Assembly (NCBI GenBank): GCA_003165335.1
Contig: PLTD01000027.1
Span: 8,801-58,986 of the forward strand
Direction: 5' to 3'
DNA: 50,186 bases
Source: Rhodospirillales bacterium
Lineage (GTDB): Bacteria; Pseudomonadota; Alphaproteobacteria; BOG-932; Roseiterribacteraceae
The notes under the pieces are model-generated. The model worked only from the letters and a program-made list of their open reading frames with translations, searched no databases and was not told the origin of the DNA. This document shows, one piece after another, positions 26,711-36,623 of the stretch; position 1 is the first letter of the stretch, and each line of letters starts with the position of its first letter. Both the position numbers and the translations under genes were made by a program.

Positions 26711-29700
26711 CTACACCGGTGATCCGAAGCCGCCACCGCCGGGCGTTTCGATAACGAATATATCGCCTTCATTCACTTTCGCGACCGCGGTGCTTTCAAG
26801 ATTTTCGGTCGTGCCGTCGGCGCGGACTATGCTGTTGCGCCCCAGTGCTCCCGGCTTGCCGCCCTCTGCACCGAAGGGCGGGACGACCCGCCGGCCGGAC
26901 AGGATCGCGGCCGTCATCGGTTGGCGAAAGCGGATATGCCGGGTCACCCCGTTGCCGCCGCGATGACGGCCCGCGCCGCCGGACCCGCGCCGGATTGCAA
27001 AGCGATCGACGATGACCGGGAAACGCCACTCCAGAACCTCCGGGTCTGTCAGGCGGCTGTTGGTCATGTGGGTCTGAACCGCGCTTGCGCCATCGAACGA
27101 CGGGCCCGCACCTGCGCCGCCGCAGACCGTTTCGTAGTATTGATGCGCTCCGTCGCCGAAGGTAAAATTATTCATCGTTCCCTGCGATGCCGCCACCACG
27201 CCCAGCGCGCCGTAGAGCGCGTCGGTGATCACCTGGCTGGTCTCGACATTGCCGGCCACCACCGCCGCGCCGGGGCGGGGATTGAGCAGACAGCCGGCAG
27301 GAATGCGGATGTCGATGGGGCGCAGGCACCCTTCGTTCATCGGGAGATCGTCGTCGACCAGTGTGCGGAAGACGTAAAGCACGGCCGCGCGGCAGACCGA
27401 GACCGGGGCGTTGAAATTGGTCGGGGCCTGGGCGCTGGTGCCGGCGAAATCGACGATCGCGCTGCGCCGCTCCCGGTCGATGTCGACGCTGACCGCCACG
27501 ATGGTCCCGTCATCCATCGCATAGGAAAATGTCCCGCTGCGCAATTTGACCAGGGCACGCCGAACGGCTTCCTCGGCATTGTCCTGGACATGCCCCATAT
27601 AGGCCAGCACGACCGCCTGCCCGAATTGGCGCACCATCGCGTGCAGTTCCGTCGCCCCCTTCATACAGGCTGCCACCTGTGCTTTCAGGTCGCCGATATT
27701 CTGGTCTGGGTTGCGCGCTGGGTAGGGGCCGGAGCCGAGCAGCGCCCGCGTCTCAGCCTCGCGGAATGCGCCATTCTCGACCAGCAGGAAATCGCGGATC
27801 AGAACGCCTTCCTCACTCAGAGTGTGGCTCAGCGGCGGCATCGACCCCGGTGTGATCCCGCCGATATCGGCCTGGTGCCCCCGCGCCGCCACGAAGAACA
27901 ATAACCGGGACGGATCGTCTTCGGCGAAGACCGGCATAACGACGGTGACGTCTGGCAAATGCGTGCCGCCGTGGAACGGATCGTTCAGCATATAAACCTG
28001 TCCCGCTGAGATGCTTGCCCCCCGTTGCTGAAGGATCTCACGAATACTCTCGCCCATCGACCCCAGATGCACCGGCATATGCGGCGCGTTGGCGATCAAT
28101 GCACCGGTCGGGTCGAACAAGGCGCAGGAGAAATCGAGCCGTTCCTTTATATTGACCGAATAGGCGGTGTTCTGGAGAGCCGTGCCCATCTGTTCGGCGA
28201 TCGCCATAAACAGATTGTTGAAGACCTCCAGCATGATCGGGTTCGCGTCGGTGCCGATCGCGGCCTTCACCGGAAGTCTTTCCGTTCGCTCGAGCAGCAG
28301 ATTGCCATGCTTGTCGAGTGTCGCGCCCCAGCCCGGTTCGATCACCGTCGTGCCGTTCGTTTCGGTGATGATTGCGGGACCGACGATATGGCCGGACGGG
28401 GTGAGACTGTTGCGATCGTAAAGATTGTCTTTGCCTTCCCCTTTGAGGGAAAGGTCGGCGGCATTAGCCGGCAGGTGGGGAGTAATTTCGGCGCATTCCG
28501 ACTTTCCCACGGCCTCCACCTGAACGCTGTCGAGAATCAGGCGCTTGTCCGCCGGTGCGACGAATCCAAAGCGCGCCTGATGCGCGCTGCTGAAATCTGC
28601 AACCATTCGCTCAACCGGCCCATAGGGTACCGACAGGCTGCTGTCGGTTCCTTCATATTTCAGGAAGGCCGTGCTTGTGATCCCAACCTGCTCATCCTCG
28701 ATCCCCTGAGCGACCAGCTCTTTGCGCGCACTGTTTTCCAACGCGGCCAGAGTCCCCTCGAGCCGCTGTAGTGTTCCAGTCGCCAGCGGGGCATCGACCG
28801 GGGCCTCGCGGATTGTCCTCGTTTCCGCCAGACCCATCCCATAGGCCGAGAGCACGCCCGCCAGCGGATGGATCAAAATCCGCGTAATGCCCAGCGCGTC
28901 TGCGACCAGGCACGCATGCTGGCCTCCGGCCCCGCCGAAACAGGCGAGGGTGTAACCGGTCGCGTCATAGCCGCGCTGGACCGAAATCCGCTTGATGGCA
29001 TTCGCCATATTCTCGACCGCGATCTTGAGAAATCCCTCGGCGATCTCGGTCGGCGACATGGCGGTTCCTGTTTCACGCGCAATATCGTACGACAAGGCGG
29101 CAAATTTCCGCTCGACGATGTCGCGGTCCAACGGCTGGTCGCCATCCGGGCCGAATATGCGGGGGAACAGTTCTGGCTGCAGTTTACCCAGCATTACATT
29201 GCTATCGGTAACGGTCAGCGGCCCGCCCCGGCGATAGCAGGCAGGGCCTGGGACAGCACCGGCGGATTCGGGTCCGACGCGCAGTCGCCGGCCGTCGAAC
29301 CGGCAGATCGACCCTCCGCCCGCCGCGACGGTATGGATATTCATCATCGGTGCACGCACGCGGATGCCGGCAATCGCCGTCTCATAGGTCCGCTCATAGT
29401 CGCCGGCAAAATGGGACACATCGGTCGAGGTGCCGCCCATGTCGAAGCCGACGACCTTGTCGAACCCCGCTTCGGCGGAGGTGCGCGCCATGCCCACGAT
29501 ACCGCCGGCCGGGCCTGACAATATGGCATCCTTACCCCGGAACTGCCCGGCATCGACCAGCCCGCCGTTGGACTGCATGAACAGCAGCCGCACTCCATCG
29601 CCGATCTCGTTTCTGACCTGCTCCATATAACGCCCAAGGATCGGCGACAGGTAGGCGTCGACCACGGTCGTGTCGCCGCGCGACACCAGCTTCATCAGCG

Positions 29701-30292
29701 GGCTGACCTCGTGGCTGACCGAGACCTGTGTAAAGCCGATTCGCCGCGCCAACTCGGCGACCCGGTGCTCATGGTCCGGAAATCTATAGCCGTGCATCAG
29801 AACGACCGCGACCGACCTCAATCCCAGGTCATAGGCGGCCTGCAGTCCCGCCTGCGCGGCTGCGACATCCAACGCCGCCAGAACCTCGCCGGTAGCCGTA
29901 ACCCGCTCGCCGATCTCGACGACTTCCTCGTAAAGCGTCTCCGGCAATCTGATGTCGAGCTCGAACAGCTTGGGTCGGTTCTGATACCCGATCTTCAGCG
30001 CATCGCCGAAGCCCCGCGTGATGGCGAGCAGCGTCGGCTCGCCCTTGCGCTCCAGCAGCGCATTGGTGGCGACTGTCGTGCCCATCTTCACCGCCCGCAC
30101 CATGCTGGGCGGTATGGGCGCATCGGCAGCCAGCCCCAAAAGATGGCGAATACCTGCGATGGCCGCGTCGCGGTACCGCTCCGGATTTTCCGACAACAGC
30201 TTATGGGTGACGAGTGCCCCGTCGGGCTTGCGCGCCACGATATCGGTGAACGTGCCGCCCCGGTCGATCCAGAAATCCCAGCCTATCGACAT
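26711..30292 (-). CDS. Fused hydantoinase A/B, 5-oxoprolinase-like ATPase
   Basis: A 1193-residue single-chain protein. The N-terminal half (to about residue 690) is hydantoinase A type, with an actin-like ATP-binding beginning [16 protein letters not shown] and a second phosphate motif [14 protein letters not shown]. The C-terminal half is hydantoinase B type ([46 protein letters not shown] at the end). The length and fused order match ATP-dependent 5-oxoprolinases, which open 5-oxoproline to glutamate; related enzymes act on hydantoins or as acetone carboxylase. It is cytosolic and is the first gene of a three-gene operon with DUF2891 and HAD genes. Sequence alone does not separate oxoprolinase from hydantoinase activity. 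Confidence 0.9.
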   Translation of the reverse strand: MSIGWDFWIDRGGTFTDIVARKPDGALVTHKLLSENPERYRDAAIAGIRHLLGLAADAPIPPSMVRAVKMGTTVATNALLERKGEPTLLAITRGFGDALKIGYQNRPKLFELDIRLPETLYEEVVEIGERVTATGEVLAALDVAAAQAGLQAAYDLGLRSVAVVLMHGYRFPDHEHRVAELARRIGFTQVSVSHEVSPLMKLVSRGDTTVVDAYLSPILGRYMEQVRNEIGDGVRLLFMQSNGGLVDAGQFRGKDAILSGPAGGIVGMARTSAEAGFDKVVGFDMGGTSTDVSHFAGDYERTYETAIAGIRVRAPMMNIHTVAAGGGSICRFDGRRLRVGPESAGAVPGPACYRRGGPLTVTDSNVMLGKLQPELFPRIFGPDGDQPLDRDIVERKFAALSYDIARETGTAMSPTEIAEGFLKIAVENMANAIKRISVQRGYDATGYTLACFGGAGGQHACLVADALGITRILIHPLAGVLSAYGMGLAETRTIREAPVDAPLATGTLQRLEGTLAALENSARKELVAQGIEDEQVGITSTAFLKYEGTDSSLSVPYGPVERMVADFSSAHQARFGFVAPADKRLILDSVQVEAVGKSECAEITPHLPANAADLSLKGEGKDNLYDRNSLTPSGHIVGPAIITETNGTTVIEPGWGATLDKHGNLLLERTERLPVKAAIGTDANPIMLEVFNNLFMAIAEQMGTALQNTAYSVNIKERLDFSCALFDPTGALIANAPHMPVHLGSMGESIREILQQRGASISAGQVYMLNDPFHGGTHLPDVTVVMPVFAEDDPSRLLFFVAARGHQADIGGITPGSMPPLSHTLSEEGVLIRDFLLVENGAFREAETRALLGSGPYPARNPDQNIGDLKAQVAACMKGATELHAMVRQFGQAVVLAYMGHVQDNAEEAVRRALVKLRSGTFSYAMDDGTIVAVSVDIDRERRSAIVDFAGTSAQAPTNFNAPVSVCRAAVLYVFRTLVDDDLPMNEGCLRPIDIRIPAGCLLNPRPGAAVVAGNVETSQVITDALYGALGVVAASQGTMNNFTFGDGAHQYYETVCGGAGAGPSFDGASAVQTHMTNSRLTDPEVLEWRFPVIVDRFAIRRGSGGAGRHRGGNGVTRHIRFRQPMTAAILSGRRVVPPFGAEGGKPGALGRNSIVRADGTTENLESTAVAKVNEGDIFVIETPGGGGFGSPV

Positions 30293-30335
30293 GTTTGCCG
30301 GTTCGGCCGCGGTCGGATCTTTGCCCTGCCTGAAC

Positions 30336-30704
30336 TCACGCCGCTTCGCGTGGGGACACCTCTGAGCGGATGCGGGCGCCGGCTGCGCGTTCCGCGACTT
30401 CGAGTTCGTAGGATTTCTGCAGGTTGAGCCAGAAGCTAGCGCTGGTGCCGAAATGCCGTGCGAGCCGAAGCGCAGTTTCGGCGGTTACCGCACGCCGGCC
30501 GGCGAGGATCGTCGTGATTCGATTTGCTGGCACGCGGAGCGCAAGCGCAAGTGCGTGGGCGCTCAAACGCAACGGCTCGAGAAACTCATGCCGCAACACA
30601 TCGCCCGGGTGTACCGCCGGAAGGTGTTCTCCGCTGGACAGGTCCGTGAAATCGACGCGGCCGGCATCGAGGTCTACCCGGGAAATCAACTGTTGTGCCG
30701 TCAT
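30336..30704 (-). CDS. higA: HigA-type antitoxin, HTH domain
   Basis: A 122-residue protein with an XRE/VapI-type helix-turn-helix: [20 protein letters not shown], the recognition segment [20 protein letters not shown], then [19 protein letters not shown]. This is the signature of HigA antitoxins. It lies 27 bp behind the toxin gene, in the toxin-first order typical of higBA. It has an N-terminal extension of about 30 residues compared with many HigA proteins, so an internal start nearer HPGD is possible. It should neutralise HigB and repress the shared promoter upstream of the toxin. Confidence 0.92.
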   Translation of the reverse strand: MTAQQLISRVDLDAGRVDFTDLSSGEHLPAVHPGDVLRHEFLEPLRLSAHALALALRVPANRITTILAGRRAVTAETALRLARHFGTSASFWLNLQKSYELEVAERAAGARIRSEVSPREAA

Positions 30705-30731
30705 GAAGAAACTCCCTAGCCGTGCGGCTCC

Positions 30732-31013
30732 TTAATGATAGTCAACGATTTCAACCGCATGCGCCCCATCCTCTTGCCACACGAAGGCGATGCGCCATTG
30801 CCCGTTGATCCGGATCGAATGTTGACCCGCACGATCGCCCCGCAAAGGCTCCAACCGCTTGCCCGGCGGAATGCGAAGCTCATCCAGGCGCTCCACAGGA
30901 TCTAGCACGGTAAGTTTTCGCCGGGCGGCTACGGCAAGGTCTCGCGCCATCCCGCGCGGCAATTCGCCGGCGAAGACCATCGCCGTCTTCTTATCGCGAA
31001 AGCTTCGAATCAC
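30732..31013 (-). CDS. higB: HigB-type mRNA interferase toxin
   Basis: A 93-residue RelE/HigB-fold protein that starts at a GTG (MIRSFRDKKTAMVFAGE). It contains the typical LRIPPGKRLEPLRGDRAGQH stretch and the C-terminal INGQWRIAFVW with a terminal VEIVDYH. HigB toxins bind the ribosome and cleave translated mRNA. The toxin precedes the antitoxin. Size and motifs are complete, so the pair is probably functional. It probably starts the leftward operon, with a candidate promoter and palindrome just upstream. Confidence 0.92.
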   Translation of the reverse strand: MIRSFRDKKTAMVFAGELPRGMARDLAVAARRKLTVLDPVERLDELRIPPGKRLEPLRGDRAGQHSIRINGQWRIAFVWQEDGAHAVEIVDYH

Positions 31014-31031
31014 GATGATACGTATGACGTA

Positions 31032-31047
31032 CGATGCATCGCGTCAA
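31032..31047 (-). promoter_or_regulatory. Candidate higBA promoter/operator
   Basis: On the minus strand TTGACG (complement of 31042-31047) resembles a -35 box. Immediately downstream is a perfect 10-bp palindrome CGATGCATCG (31032-31041), 19 bases before the higB GTG. A palindrome at this place fits autoregulation by HigA. The -10 box is weak, so this is tentative. Confidence 0.35.
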
Positions 31048-31062
31048 GCCCAAGATGGCTGA

Positions 31063-31169
31063 CATAGGTCGGATGTGCGGAGCGTAATCCGACATTCAGA
31101 TTCCCCTACTGGCCAGAAAAAGCTGTGCGCTGCACGGCGTAGGACGACGCTTTACTTATCCGACCTATG
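31063..31169. repeat. Intergenic palindromic repeat element
   Basis: The outer 12-bp arms CATAGGTCGGAT (31063-31074) and ATCCGACCTATG (31158-31169) are perfect inverted repeats. The left arm can also pair with an internal ATCCGAC (31087-31093) as a short hairpin. The GTCGGAT...GCGTAATCCGAC pattern resembles dispersed REP-like palindromes known from many proteobacteria; this comparison is from memory. Confidence 0.6.
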
Positions 31170-31175
31170 CGCTGG

Positions 31176-31784
31176 CTATTTTGCGCTTTTCCCTTTCAGC
31201 AGGTCGATTTCCTTCCGAATAGTTTCGTGCCGCAGAATTGCCTCCGCTGCTGGGACAAAGCTTTCCGAGTTGTGGTCTTGAAAGTAGCTAAACTCGTCAA
31301 ACACAGGTCCGCAGAGAACGTCAGCCATATGCTTAGCCTCAGCCGACGATAACTTCGTCCCATCCTGAGCAAGTTCCTCTTCGGTAGTGTTCGATTGAGT
31401 TTGACACCTCACGATAGCGATCATCCAGAGGAGCGATAAATTCTCGTATTCAAGATATGTGTCAGACTCATGAAATCGACTGAGCTTGGTGTAGACAAGC
31501 GCAATTCTGCCGAATAATCGTAAATTGGGCGCTTCCAATACAGGCTGCTTTGATGCTGCCAGAAAGAGTTCTAACGCTTTTTCATTGTCGTTATGATTGA
31601 GAGCGGCGTAACCACGACAAACTAAATTATTATATTGATCAGCTCCGCGAACCACTTCGTGAAGGTTTCATTGCGGAGAACCTAGCGCGGGGAAGCAGAA
31701 AGAACTGACAAGCATAGAGGCAGTTGTGAGGAGAAGGGGCTTGATGGGTTGCAGAATTGTCCTACGGTAAAGGGATTCGGACAT
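31176..31784 (-). pseudogene. Exported TPR-like protein gene with one in-frame stop
   Basis: Reading leftward from the ATG at 31784, 38 residues form a signal peptide (basic LYRR, then PLLLTTASMLVSSFCFPALG). A TGA at 31668-31670 then breaks the frame. The same frame continues without shift (NLHEVVRGADQYNNLVCRGY) into a 159-residue region with a tetratricopeptide-like start (GYAALNHNDNEKALELFLAA). A single base change would restore a 202-residue periplasmic protein. The downstream part could still start at the GTG at 31655, but it would then lack a signal peptide. Base composition is AT-richer than its neighbours, which hints at acquisition. Function is unknown. A sequencing error at the TGA is possible. 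Confidence 0.6.
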
Positions 31785-31813
31785 GAACTTAACCGGCCCG
31801 CGGTCTGTGCGCC

Positions 31814-32920
31814 TCAGCTTACCAGCCGCGCCAAATCGATACCATATAGCGCCGCCGCATTGTCGCACACGATCGCCTGCCTCTGCTCCGGCGTCACCCA
31901 TTTGGTTTGGGCTTCGAGCAAAGGCTTGCTGTTCGGCCAGCTGGCGTCGGGATGGGGGAAATCGTTGGCCCACATCAAGCGCTTCGGGTTCATCGAATCG
32001 ATGTACTGGAAGGCAATGACGTCGTCCTGGAACGTCATATAGATATTCTCGAAAATATAGTGCGACGGGTCTTCCTTCAGGGCGCCGGTCGAGTTGAAAT
32101 ATTTATGCTCGCGATAGAACCGATCCATGCGCTGCGCATAATGGGGCAACCAGCCGGCATCGCCCTCGACACAGACGATCCGCAGGTCCGGGTGCCGTTC
32201 AAAAATGCCGGTCAACACGAAGATGCCCAGCAGCTCCTGCACTGCCTGGATGGTGGTGTAGATTTTGTTGAGATTCGATCCGCGGACCTTCTTCTCCAGT
32301 CCGCCCGCCGCCAGCGTATGAAAGGCGAGCGGCATGCCGAGCGCCACCGCCGTCTCCCAGAACGGGTCATAGATCGGGGAGTCGTAATCCTCGGTTCCGG
32401 GTGTGTTGGGCAGCATGACGCTGCGCAGGCCCAGCGATCTGGCCGCATGCAGCTCCGCGATACCGTCCTTGGGCGACTTCAGCGCGATCGGCCCGCAGCC
32501 GAAATAGCGGTCCGGCGCCACCGCGCAGAACTCCGATATCCAGCGGTTATAGCCGGCGAAGCAGGCGGCTTTCAGGTCGACGTCCGGGTGGGCATAGAGG
32601 AACATGCCGATGGTCGGATAGATGACTTCGGCCGAGATCCCGTCCAGCGCCTGCTGCTCCAGCCGCGCCACCGGGTCCCAGGCGCCGCGGTGAACCTCGG
32701 AATAGGGGCGCTTTTCGCCGCGCTTATCTGGCGCGATACCCGCCGAGGCCGCGACATCGATCCTGACCGGTGCCAGCCCCTCCAGCAGATAGCGAGCGCC
32801 CTCTTCGTCCTCCACCATATGCGGTGCGCGGTCCCGCCAGGCGCGGCCGACATAATCGACGAAGGCGTTGGCCGGTTCCACGACATGAGAGTCGGCGGAA
32901 ATGACGATCGATGAACTCAT
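31814..32920 (-). CDS. Amidohydrolase family protein (ACMSD-like TIM barrel)
   Basis: A 368-residue amidohydrolase of the metal-dependent TIM-barrel class. The start has a strong GAGGAG site. The metal-binding N-terminal motif is ISADSHVVEP. Further conserved parts are EVIYPTIGMFLYAHPD, a His in PLAFHTLAAGG, and a C-terminal NDFPHPDASWPNS with the acidic ligand. This subgroup includes decarboxylases such as 2-amino-3-carboxymuconate semialdehyde decarboxylase and many uncharacterised hydrolases in degradation clusters. It follows the quinohaemoprotein gene by 17 bases in the same operon. The substrate is unknown. Confidence 0.88.
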   Translation of the reverse strand: MSSSIVISADSHVVEPANAFVDYVGRAWRDRAPHMVEDEEGARYLLEGLAPVRIDVAASAGIAPDKRGEKRPYSEVHRGAWDPVARLEQQALDGISAEVIYPTIGMFLYAHPDVDLKAACFAGYNRWISEFCAVAPDRYFGCGPIALKSPKDGIAELHAARSLGLRSVMLPNTPGTEDYDSPIYDPFWETAVALGMPLAFHTLAAGGLEKKVRGSNLNKIYTTIQAVQELLGIFVLTGIFERHPDLRIVCVEGDAGWLPHYAQRMDRFYREHKYFNSTGALKEDPSHYIFENIYMTFQDDVIAFQYIDSMNPKRLMWANDFPHPDASWPNSKPLLEAQTKWVTPEQRQAIVCDNAAALYGIDLARLVS

Positions 32921-32937
32921 GAAAATCTCCTCAACGC

Positions 32938-34752
32938 CTATTTCCCATCGACCGTGATCGCCAGCACCGCATCACCGCGGTGCGGTGAGGTCGCGGTGGA
33001 GTTGCCGGAATTCACGAACAGGGTGCCATTCGCCACCGTCTGCGCCGCCCCGTCGATATTGCCGCCGAAGGCCTTGACGCCATTCACCGCATCATAGGTC
33101 GTGGCCGTGTCCATGTCCCATAAAAGCGCGCCGTCCTTGACGGCGAAGGCGCGCATGTACCCGTCGACCGAGCCGGAGAAGACCGCGCCTGGAATGACCG
33201 TGACGGCCGAGGGCGATCGGTGGTCGCAGGCGACATTGCCCCAGGCGCAGGCGGGCGTAGGGCCGGGGACGTGCCATGTGATCTTCCCGGCGGTGAGGTC
33301 GAGCGCAGTCAAGCCGCCCGGCGGATCGCCCTCCTTCGCCGCGGCGCCGGGGATGCCGGCATAGACGGCCTGCCCGTCGCTCGCCAATCCCCACATGGCA
33401 TAGCCCATGCCGCCCTTGGCGACGCGGCTCGTCCACAGAAGCTTGCCCTTGTTGTCGGGATCATAGGCCCACACCGTACCGCCTTTCGATCCCGCCACCA
33501 CCGCCTGTTGTCCGTTGGGCATCGTCAGCAGCATCGGCGGGCTGGTGAAATCGAGGTCACCGCCCATCTTGTCCGGGCAGTTGCCGCCCGACTTGTCTTC
33601 GCAGCGATAGAGCCACACGTCCCCTTGCAGCGCCTGGTTCGCCCAGACGCGCTTGCCGGTATTCATGTCGAAGGCGACCGCGGCGTCGGTGCCGTCCGCG
33701 ACCGGCGTGGAATAGGCATTGCCGCTGACCGCGTAGACCAGCTTGCGCTTGGGGTCGATCGTCGGCGCCGTCCACACACCGCCGCCCGACGGTCCGAACA
33801 TCTGCGTGCCCGCGGAGTTGACCTTGGTCGGTTTAGGTTCCTCGACGATGGTATGGCCGCGCCAGATTATGTGTCCGTCGGCGGCGTCCATCGCCACCAC
33901 CTCGCCCCGGAATTTACAGCACGCATAGGCGGGGTCGAAGGCGTCGGCCTCGTCGTCCGAGGTCACCGGCACGTAGAGCCGGCCGTCATAATAGGTGGGT
34001 GAGCCGACGATCTGCGCATTCGAATAGTCGTCGGCCTTCACCTGCCAGATCAGCTTGCCGGTCGCGGCGTCGACGGCGCGGATGTCGGCGTTCTGGTCGC
34101 CGAAGAAGGCGGCGACGGTCTGCCCGGCCTGGCCGACCGCGACGGCGCTCCTGACCGGGGACGTGGCGTCGAACGACCAGCGGGTACAGCCGGTCGCGGC
34201 GTCGAGCGCGAAGACTCGGCCGAGACGGCTTGAGGCGAAGACCATGTTGCCGGCGACGATCGGTTCTCCCGCCAGGCCCGGAAGGCCGAAAGCCCATTTG
34301 ACCTTAAGCCGCGGCAGGTCGGCCAGGGAGAAGCCGGGATTGGGCTGAAACCGGCTATTCGACGAATTGCCGCCCCATTCGCTCCAGCCTTCCGCCTTGG
34401 GCGTAGCCGGCCCGGCCTCGGCGCGGCAGAGGTTGGCGTTGTCGTCGGGTAGCTTGTCGACCGGTTTGCCGCCAGTCAGATAGCTTGCAAGCCCCGCGAT
34501 CTGCTCCGGCGTCAGGCCCTCGGCCTTCTGTTTCATGATGCCCCGGGTCAAGGCATAGGTCATCTCGCTGGGCAGTCGCGACAGCAGATATTCCCGCGCG
34601 GGCGTGCGTCCCGTGGGGTGCTCATGGCAGACGGCGCAGCGTTCCTTGAAAACGGCCGGCGCCGGCACGTCGGCCTGCGCGCCCGATGGTGATGCCAGCG
34701 CCAGAATCCCGCAGATTGCTCCGGTCAGTGCGAGACGCAATTCAAGCTCCAT
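32938..34752 (-). CDS. PQQ- and haem c-dependent dehydrogenase, polyvinyl-alcohol dehydrogenase-like
   Basis: The start at 34752 (MELELRLALTGAICG) overlaps the end of the upstream gene by 11 bases and gives 604 aa with a clear signal peptide ending near ALASPSGAQA. An N-terminal cytochrome c domain binds haem at Cys39-Cys42-His43 (CAVCH). A beta-propeller with PQQ-type repeats follows (FALDAATGCTRWSFDA, VVAMDAADGHIIW, GGTVWAYDPDNKGKLLW), along with AYACCKFRGEVVAMDA, which is typical of the PVA-dehydrogenase (cytochrome) branch. It acts in the periplasm, oxidising a secondary alcohol and passing electrons to cytochrome c. It lies between two hydrolases of one operon. Polyvinyl alcohol itself need not be the substrate. 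Confidence 0.88.
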   Translation of the reverse strand: MELELRLALTGAICGILALASPSGAQADVPAPAVFKERCAVCHEHPTGRTPAREYLLSRLPSEMTYALTRGIMKQKAEGLTPEQIAGLASYLTGGKPVDKLPDDNANLCRAEAGPATPKAEGWSEWGGNSSNSRFQPNPGFSLADLPRLKVKWAFGLPGLAGEPIVAGNMVFASSRLGRVFALDAATGCTRWSFDATSPVRSAVAVGQAGQTVAAFFGDQNADIRAVDAATGKLIWQVKADDYSNAQIVGSPTYYDGRLYVPVTSDDEADAFDPAYACCKFRGEVVAMDAADGHIIWRGHTIVEEPKPTKVNSAGTQMFGPSGGGVWTAPTIDPKRKLVYAVSGNAYSTPVADGTDAAVAFDMNTGKRVWANQALQGDVWLYRCEDKSGGNCPDKMGGDLDFTSPPMLLTMPNGQQAVVAGSKGGTVWAYDPDNKGKLLWTSRVAKGGMGYAMWGLASDGQAVYAGIPGAAAKEGDPPGGLTALDLTAGKITWHVPGPTPACAWGNVACDHRSPSAVTVIPGAVFSGSVDGYMRAFAVKDGALLWDMDTATTYDAVNGVKAFGGNIDGAAQTVANGTLFVNSGNSTATSPHRGDAVLAITVDGK

Positions 34753-36475
34753 TGGGCGCGCTCTGTGGCCCGCGCACCAACCTGCCGGGCAGGGCTTCGG
34801 TGGCGACGCCCTCGCGGAAGGTGACTTCGCCATGCAGGACCGTCGCGTCATAGCCTGTCGCGGTTTGGATGATTCGACGGCCGCCGGCCGGCAAATCGGT
34901 GCGGATCTTAGGTAAGCCCAGCCGCAGCCGATCGAAATCGATGACATTGAGGTCTGCGCGATAGCCCGGCTTAATCTGGCCCCGATCGTTCAGCCCGATG
35001 ACCTTGGCCGTGTCTTGGGTCAGAGACTTCACGACGAAGGGAAGTGGCAGGCGCTCGCCGCGTGACCGGTCGCGCGCCCAATGGGTTAGCATGAATGTCG
35101 AATAGGTCGCGTCGCACATAACGCCCAGATGCGCCCCGCCGTCGCCCAGTCCCGGCACGGTGTCGCGATGTTTCAGCATCTCCAGCGTCACATCGAGGGA
35201 CTTTTCGTAATAGTTGGTTGTCCCGACGAACAGGATTCTGCGGCCCTCGTCTTCGAGCAGCAGGTCATAGGCCAGCGCCTCCGGTGTGATGCCGCGCTTA
35301 CGGGCGACGGCCGCGATGGAGCTCTCGACCGGCGGCTCATAGTCTGGCGGGTCGTTCAGCGGATACATCCGCTCGAAATCGCGCACGAAGGTGGCCAGCA
35401 GATTGGTCGGATTCGGGTCCGAGGCCTCGGCGATGATTTTTGCTCTGATGTCCGGCTGGCGCAGCGCCGCCAGCCGTGCTGCAAGCGGCAGATGGCCGAT
35501 GGTTTTGTAGGTGTCGGTCGTGACGAATGGGTTCAGCGTATGGTTGTAACTCAGCAGCATGCCGATCGCGCGCGGCATCACCTGAACCGAGATCGGCAGG
35601 CCGTCGTCATTGGCTTGGGCGGTCAGCGCCAGCACCCTGCGCCAATTGTCCGGAACGCCGTTTGCCTGTACCAGCGAAAAGGCCACAGGGCATTTGGATT
35701 TTTCGGCCACCCTGCGGATCAGCGCGAAAGTCGTGTCCGCATCCTCCCAGTCCACGGCATATTGCAATATTCCACCGCCGCCGGCGGTCACCGCCGTCGC
35801 CAGCATGGTCAGTTCGTCTTCGCCGGCCCTCAGCGTCGGAACCGACTGTCCGTCGCTCGAGCGGTGGAATATCGTCCGCGATGTTCCCAGTCCGAATGCG
35901 CCGGCCTTAATCGCCTCGCGCACCAGCGGGCCCATCCGCGCCAGATCGCCCGCGGTTGCCGCCTCATGTTTGGACGCGCGCTCTCCCATCGCGAAGACGC
36001 GCAGAGCCGCGTGCGGGACATACCCGCCGATATCCATGTCGTATCGCCGGGCCGAAAGCGCATCGAGATAGTCCGGATAGCTCTCCCAGTTCCAGGGCAC
36101 ACCCTCGGTCAGGACTGCATTGGGAATATCCTCGATCCCTTCCATCAGGCGGATCAGCAAGTCCCGCTGTTCGGGCCGGCAGGGCGCGAAGCCGACACCG
36201 CAATTGCCCATGATCGCCGTCGTCACGCCATGCAGGGATGAGGGCGCCAGCCGGCTGTCCCAGGTCGCCTGGCCGTCGTAATGGGTGTGAAGGTCGACGA
36301 AACCCGGCGTGACAATCTTGCCCTTGGCGTCGATCTCTTCGGCGCCCTGTCGCGCGGACTTGGTTTCGATTGCGGCGATCTTTCCGCCCGACACCAAAAT
36401 GTCGGCCTCATAAGATTCCCCGCCGCTTCCATCGACAATCGTCCCGCCGCGTACGATCAAATCCACTGTGGTCAT
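34742..36475 (-). CDS. D-aminoacylase / N-acyl-D-amino-acid deacylase family protein (copy 1)
   Basis: The start at 36475 (MTTVDLIVRGGTIVDGSGG) is the usual start of the family and gives 577 aa; an in-frame extension of 30 residues looks non-coding. Metal-site features are FVDLHTHYDGQATW, GNCGVGFAPC, a conserved HRSSDGQSVPTL and GDGGAHLGVMCDA. The protein closes with AGYDATVLHGEVTFREGV-type sequence. It belongs to the amidohydrolase superfamily; relatives cleave N-acyl-D-amino acids, but this subgroup in sphingomonads and actinobacteria is largely uncharacterised. It is upstream of, and overlaps by 11 bases, the PQQ dehydrogenase. A close paralogue lies at 44179-45894. Confidence 0.88.
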   Translation of the reverse strand: MTTVDLIVRGGTIVDGSGGESYEADILVSGGKIAAIETKSARQGAEEIDAKGKIVTPGFVDLHTHYDGQATWDSRLAPSSLHGVTTAIMGNCGVGFAPCRPEQRDLLIRLMEGIEDIPNAVLTEGVPWNWESYPDYLDALSARRYDMDIGGYVPHAALRVFAMGERASKHEAATAGDLARMGPLVREAIKAGAFGLGTSRTIFHRSSDGQSVPTLRAGEDELTMLATAVTAGGGGILQYAVDWEDADTTFALIRRVAEKSKCPVAFSLVQANGVPDNWRRVLALTAQANDDGLPISVQVMPRAIGMLLSYNHTLNPFVTTDTYKTIGHLPLAARLAALRQPDIRAKIIAEASDPNPTNLLATFVRDFERMYPLNDPPDYEPPVESSIAAVARKRGITPEALAYDLLLEDEGRRILFVGTTNYYEKSLDVTLEMLKHRDTVPGLGDGGAHLGVMCDATYSTFMLTHWARDRSRGERLPLPFVVKSLTQDTAKVIGLNDRGQIKPGYRADLNVIDFDRLRLGLPKIRTDLPAGGRRIIQTATGYDATVLHGEVTFREGVATEALPGRLVRGPQSAPNGA

Positions 36476-36623
36476 TCCACGCCTCCCCGGCCGGGAATTT
36501 CGCGCCCAGTTTGGCGCGCAACTGGCCATTGGCGGCAGCATCGTGCGTTCGACGGCGGGGCGCAAGCGCGCAATCTCAAGTCGCGTGGCGTTTCGAACAT
36601 TTGCTGCAAATTAGACCCCGTGC

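Noticed and set aside
31668-31670. TGA as a selenocysteine codon
   Set aside because: It lies at the signal-peptide boundary, not in a redox motif, and no SECIS-like hairpin is evident just downstream.
31785-31973. Upstream extension of the exported TPR-like protein
   Set aside because: The extra 63 residues overlap the amidohydrolase gene; the signal peptide starts cleanly at 31784.
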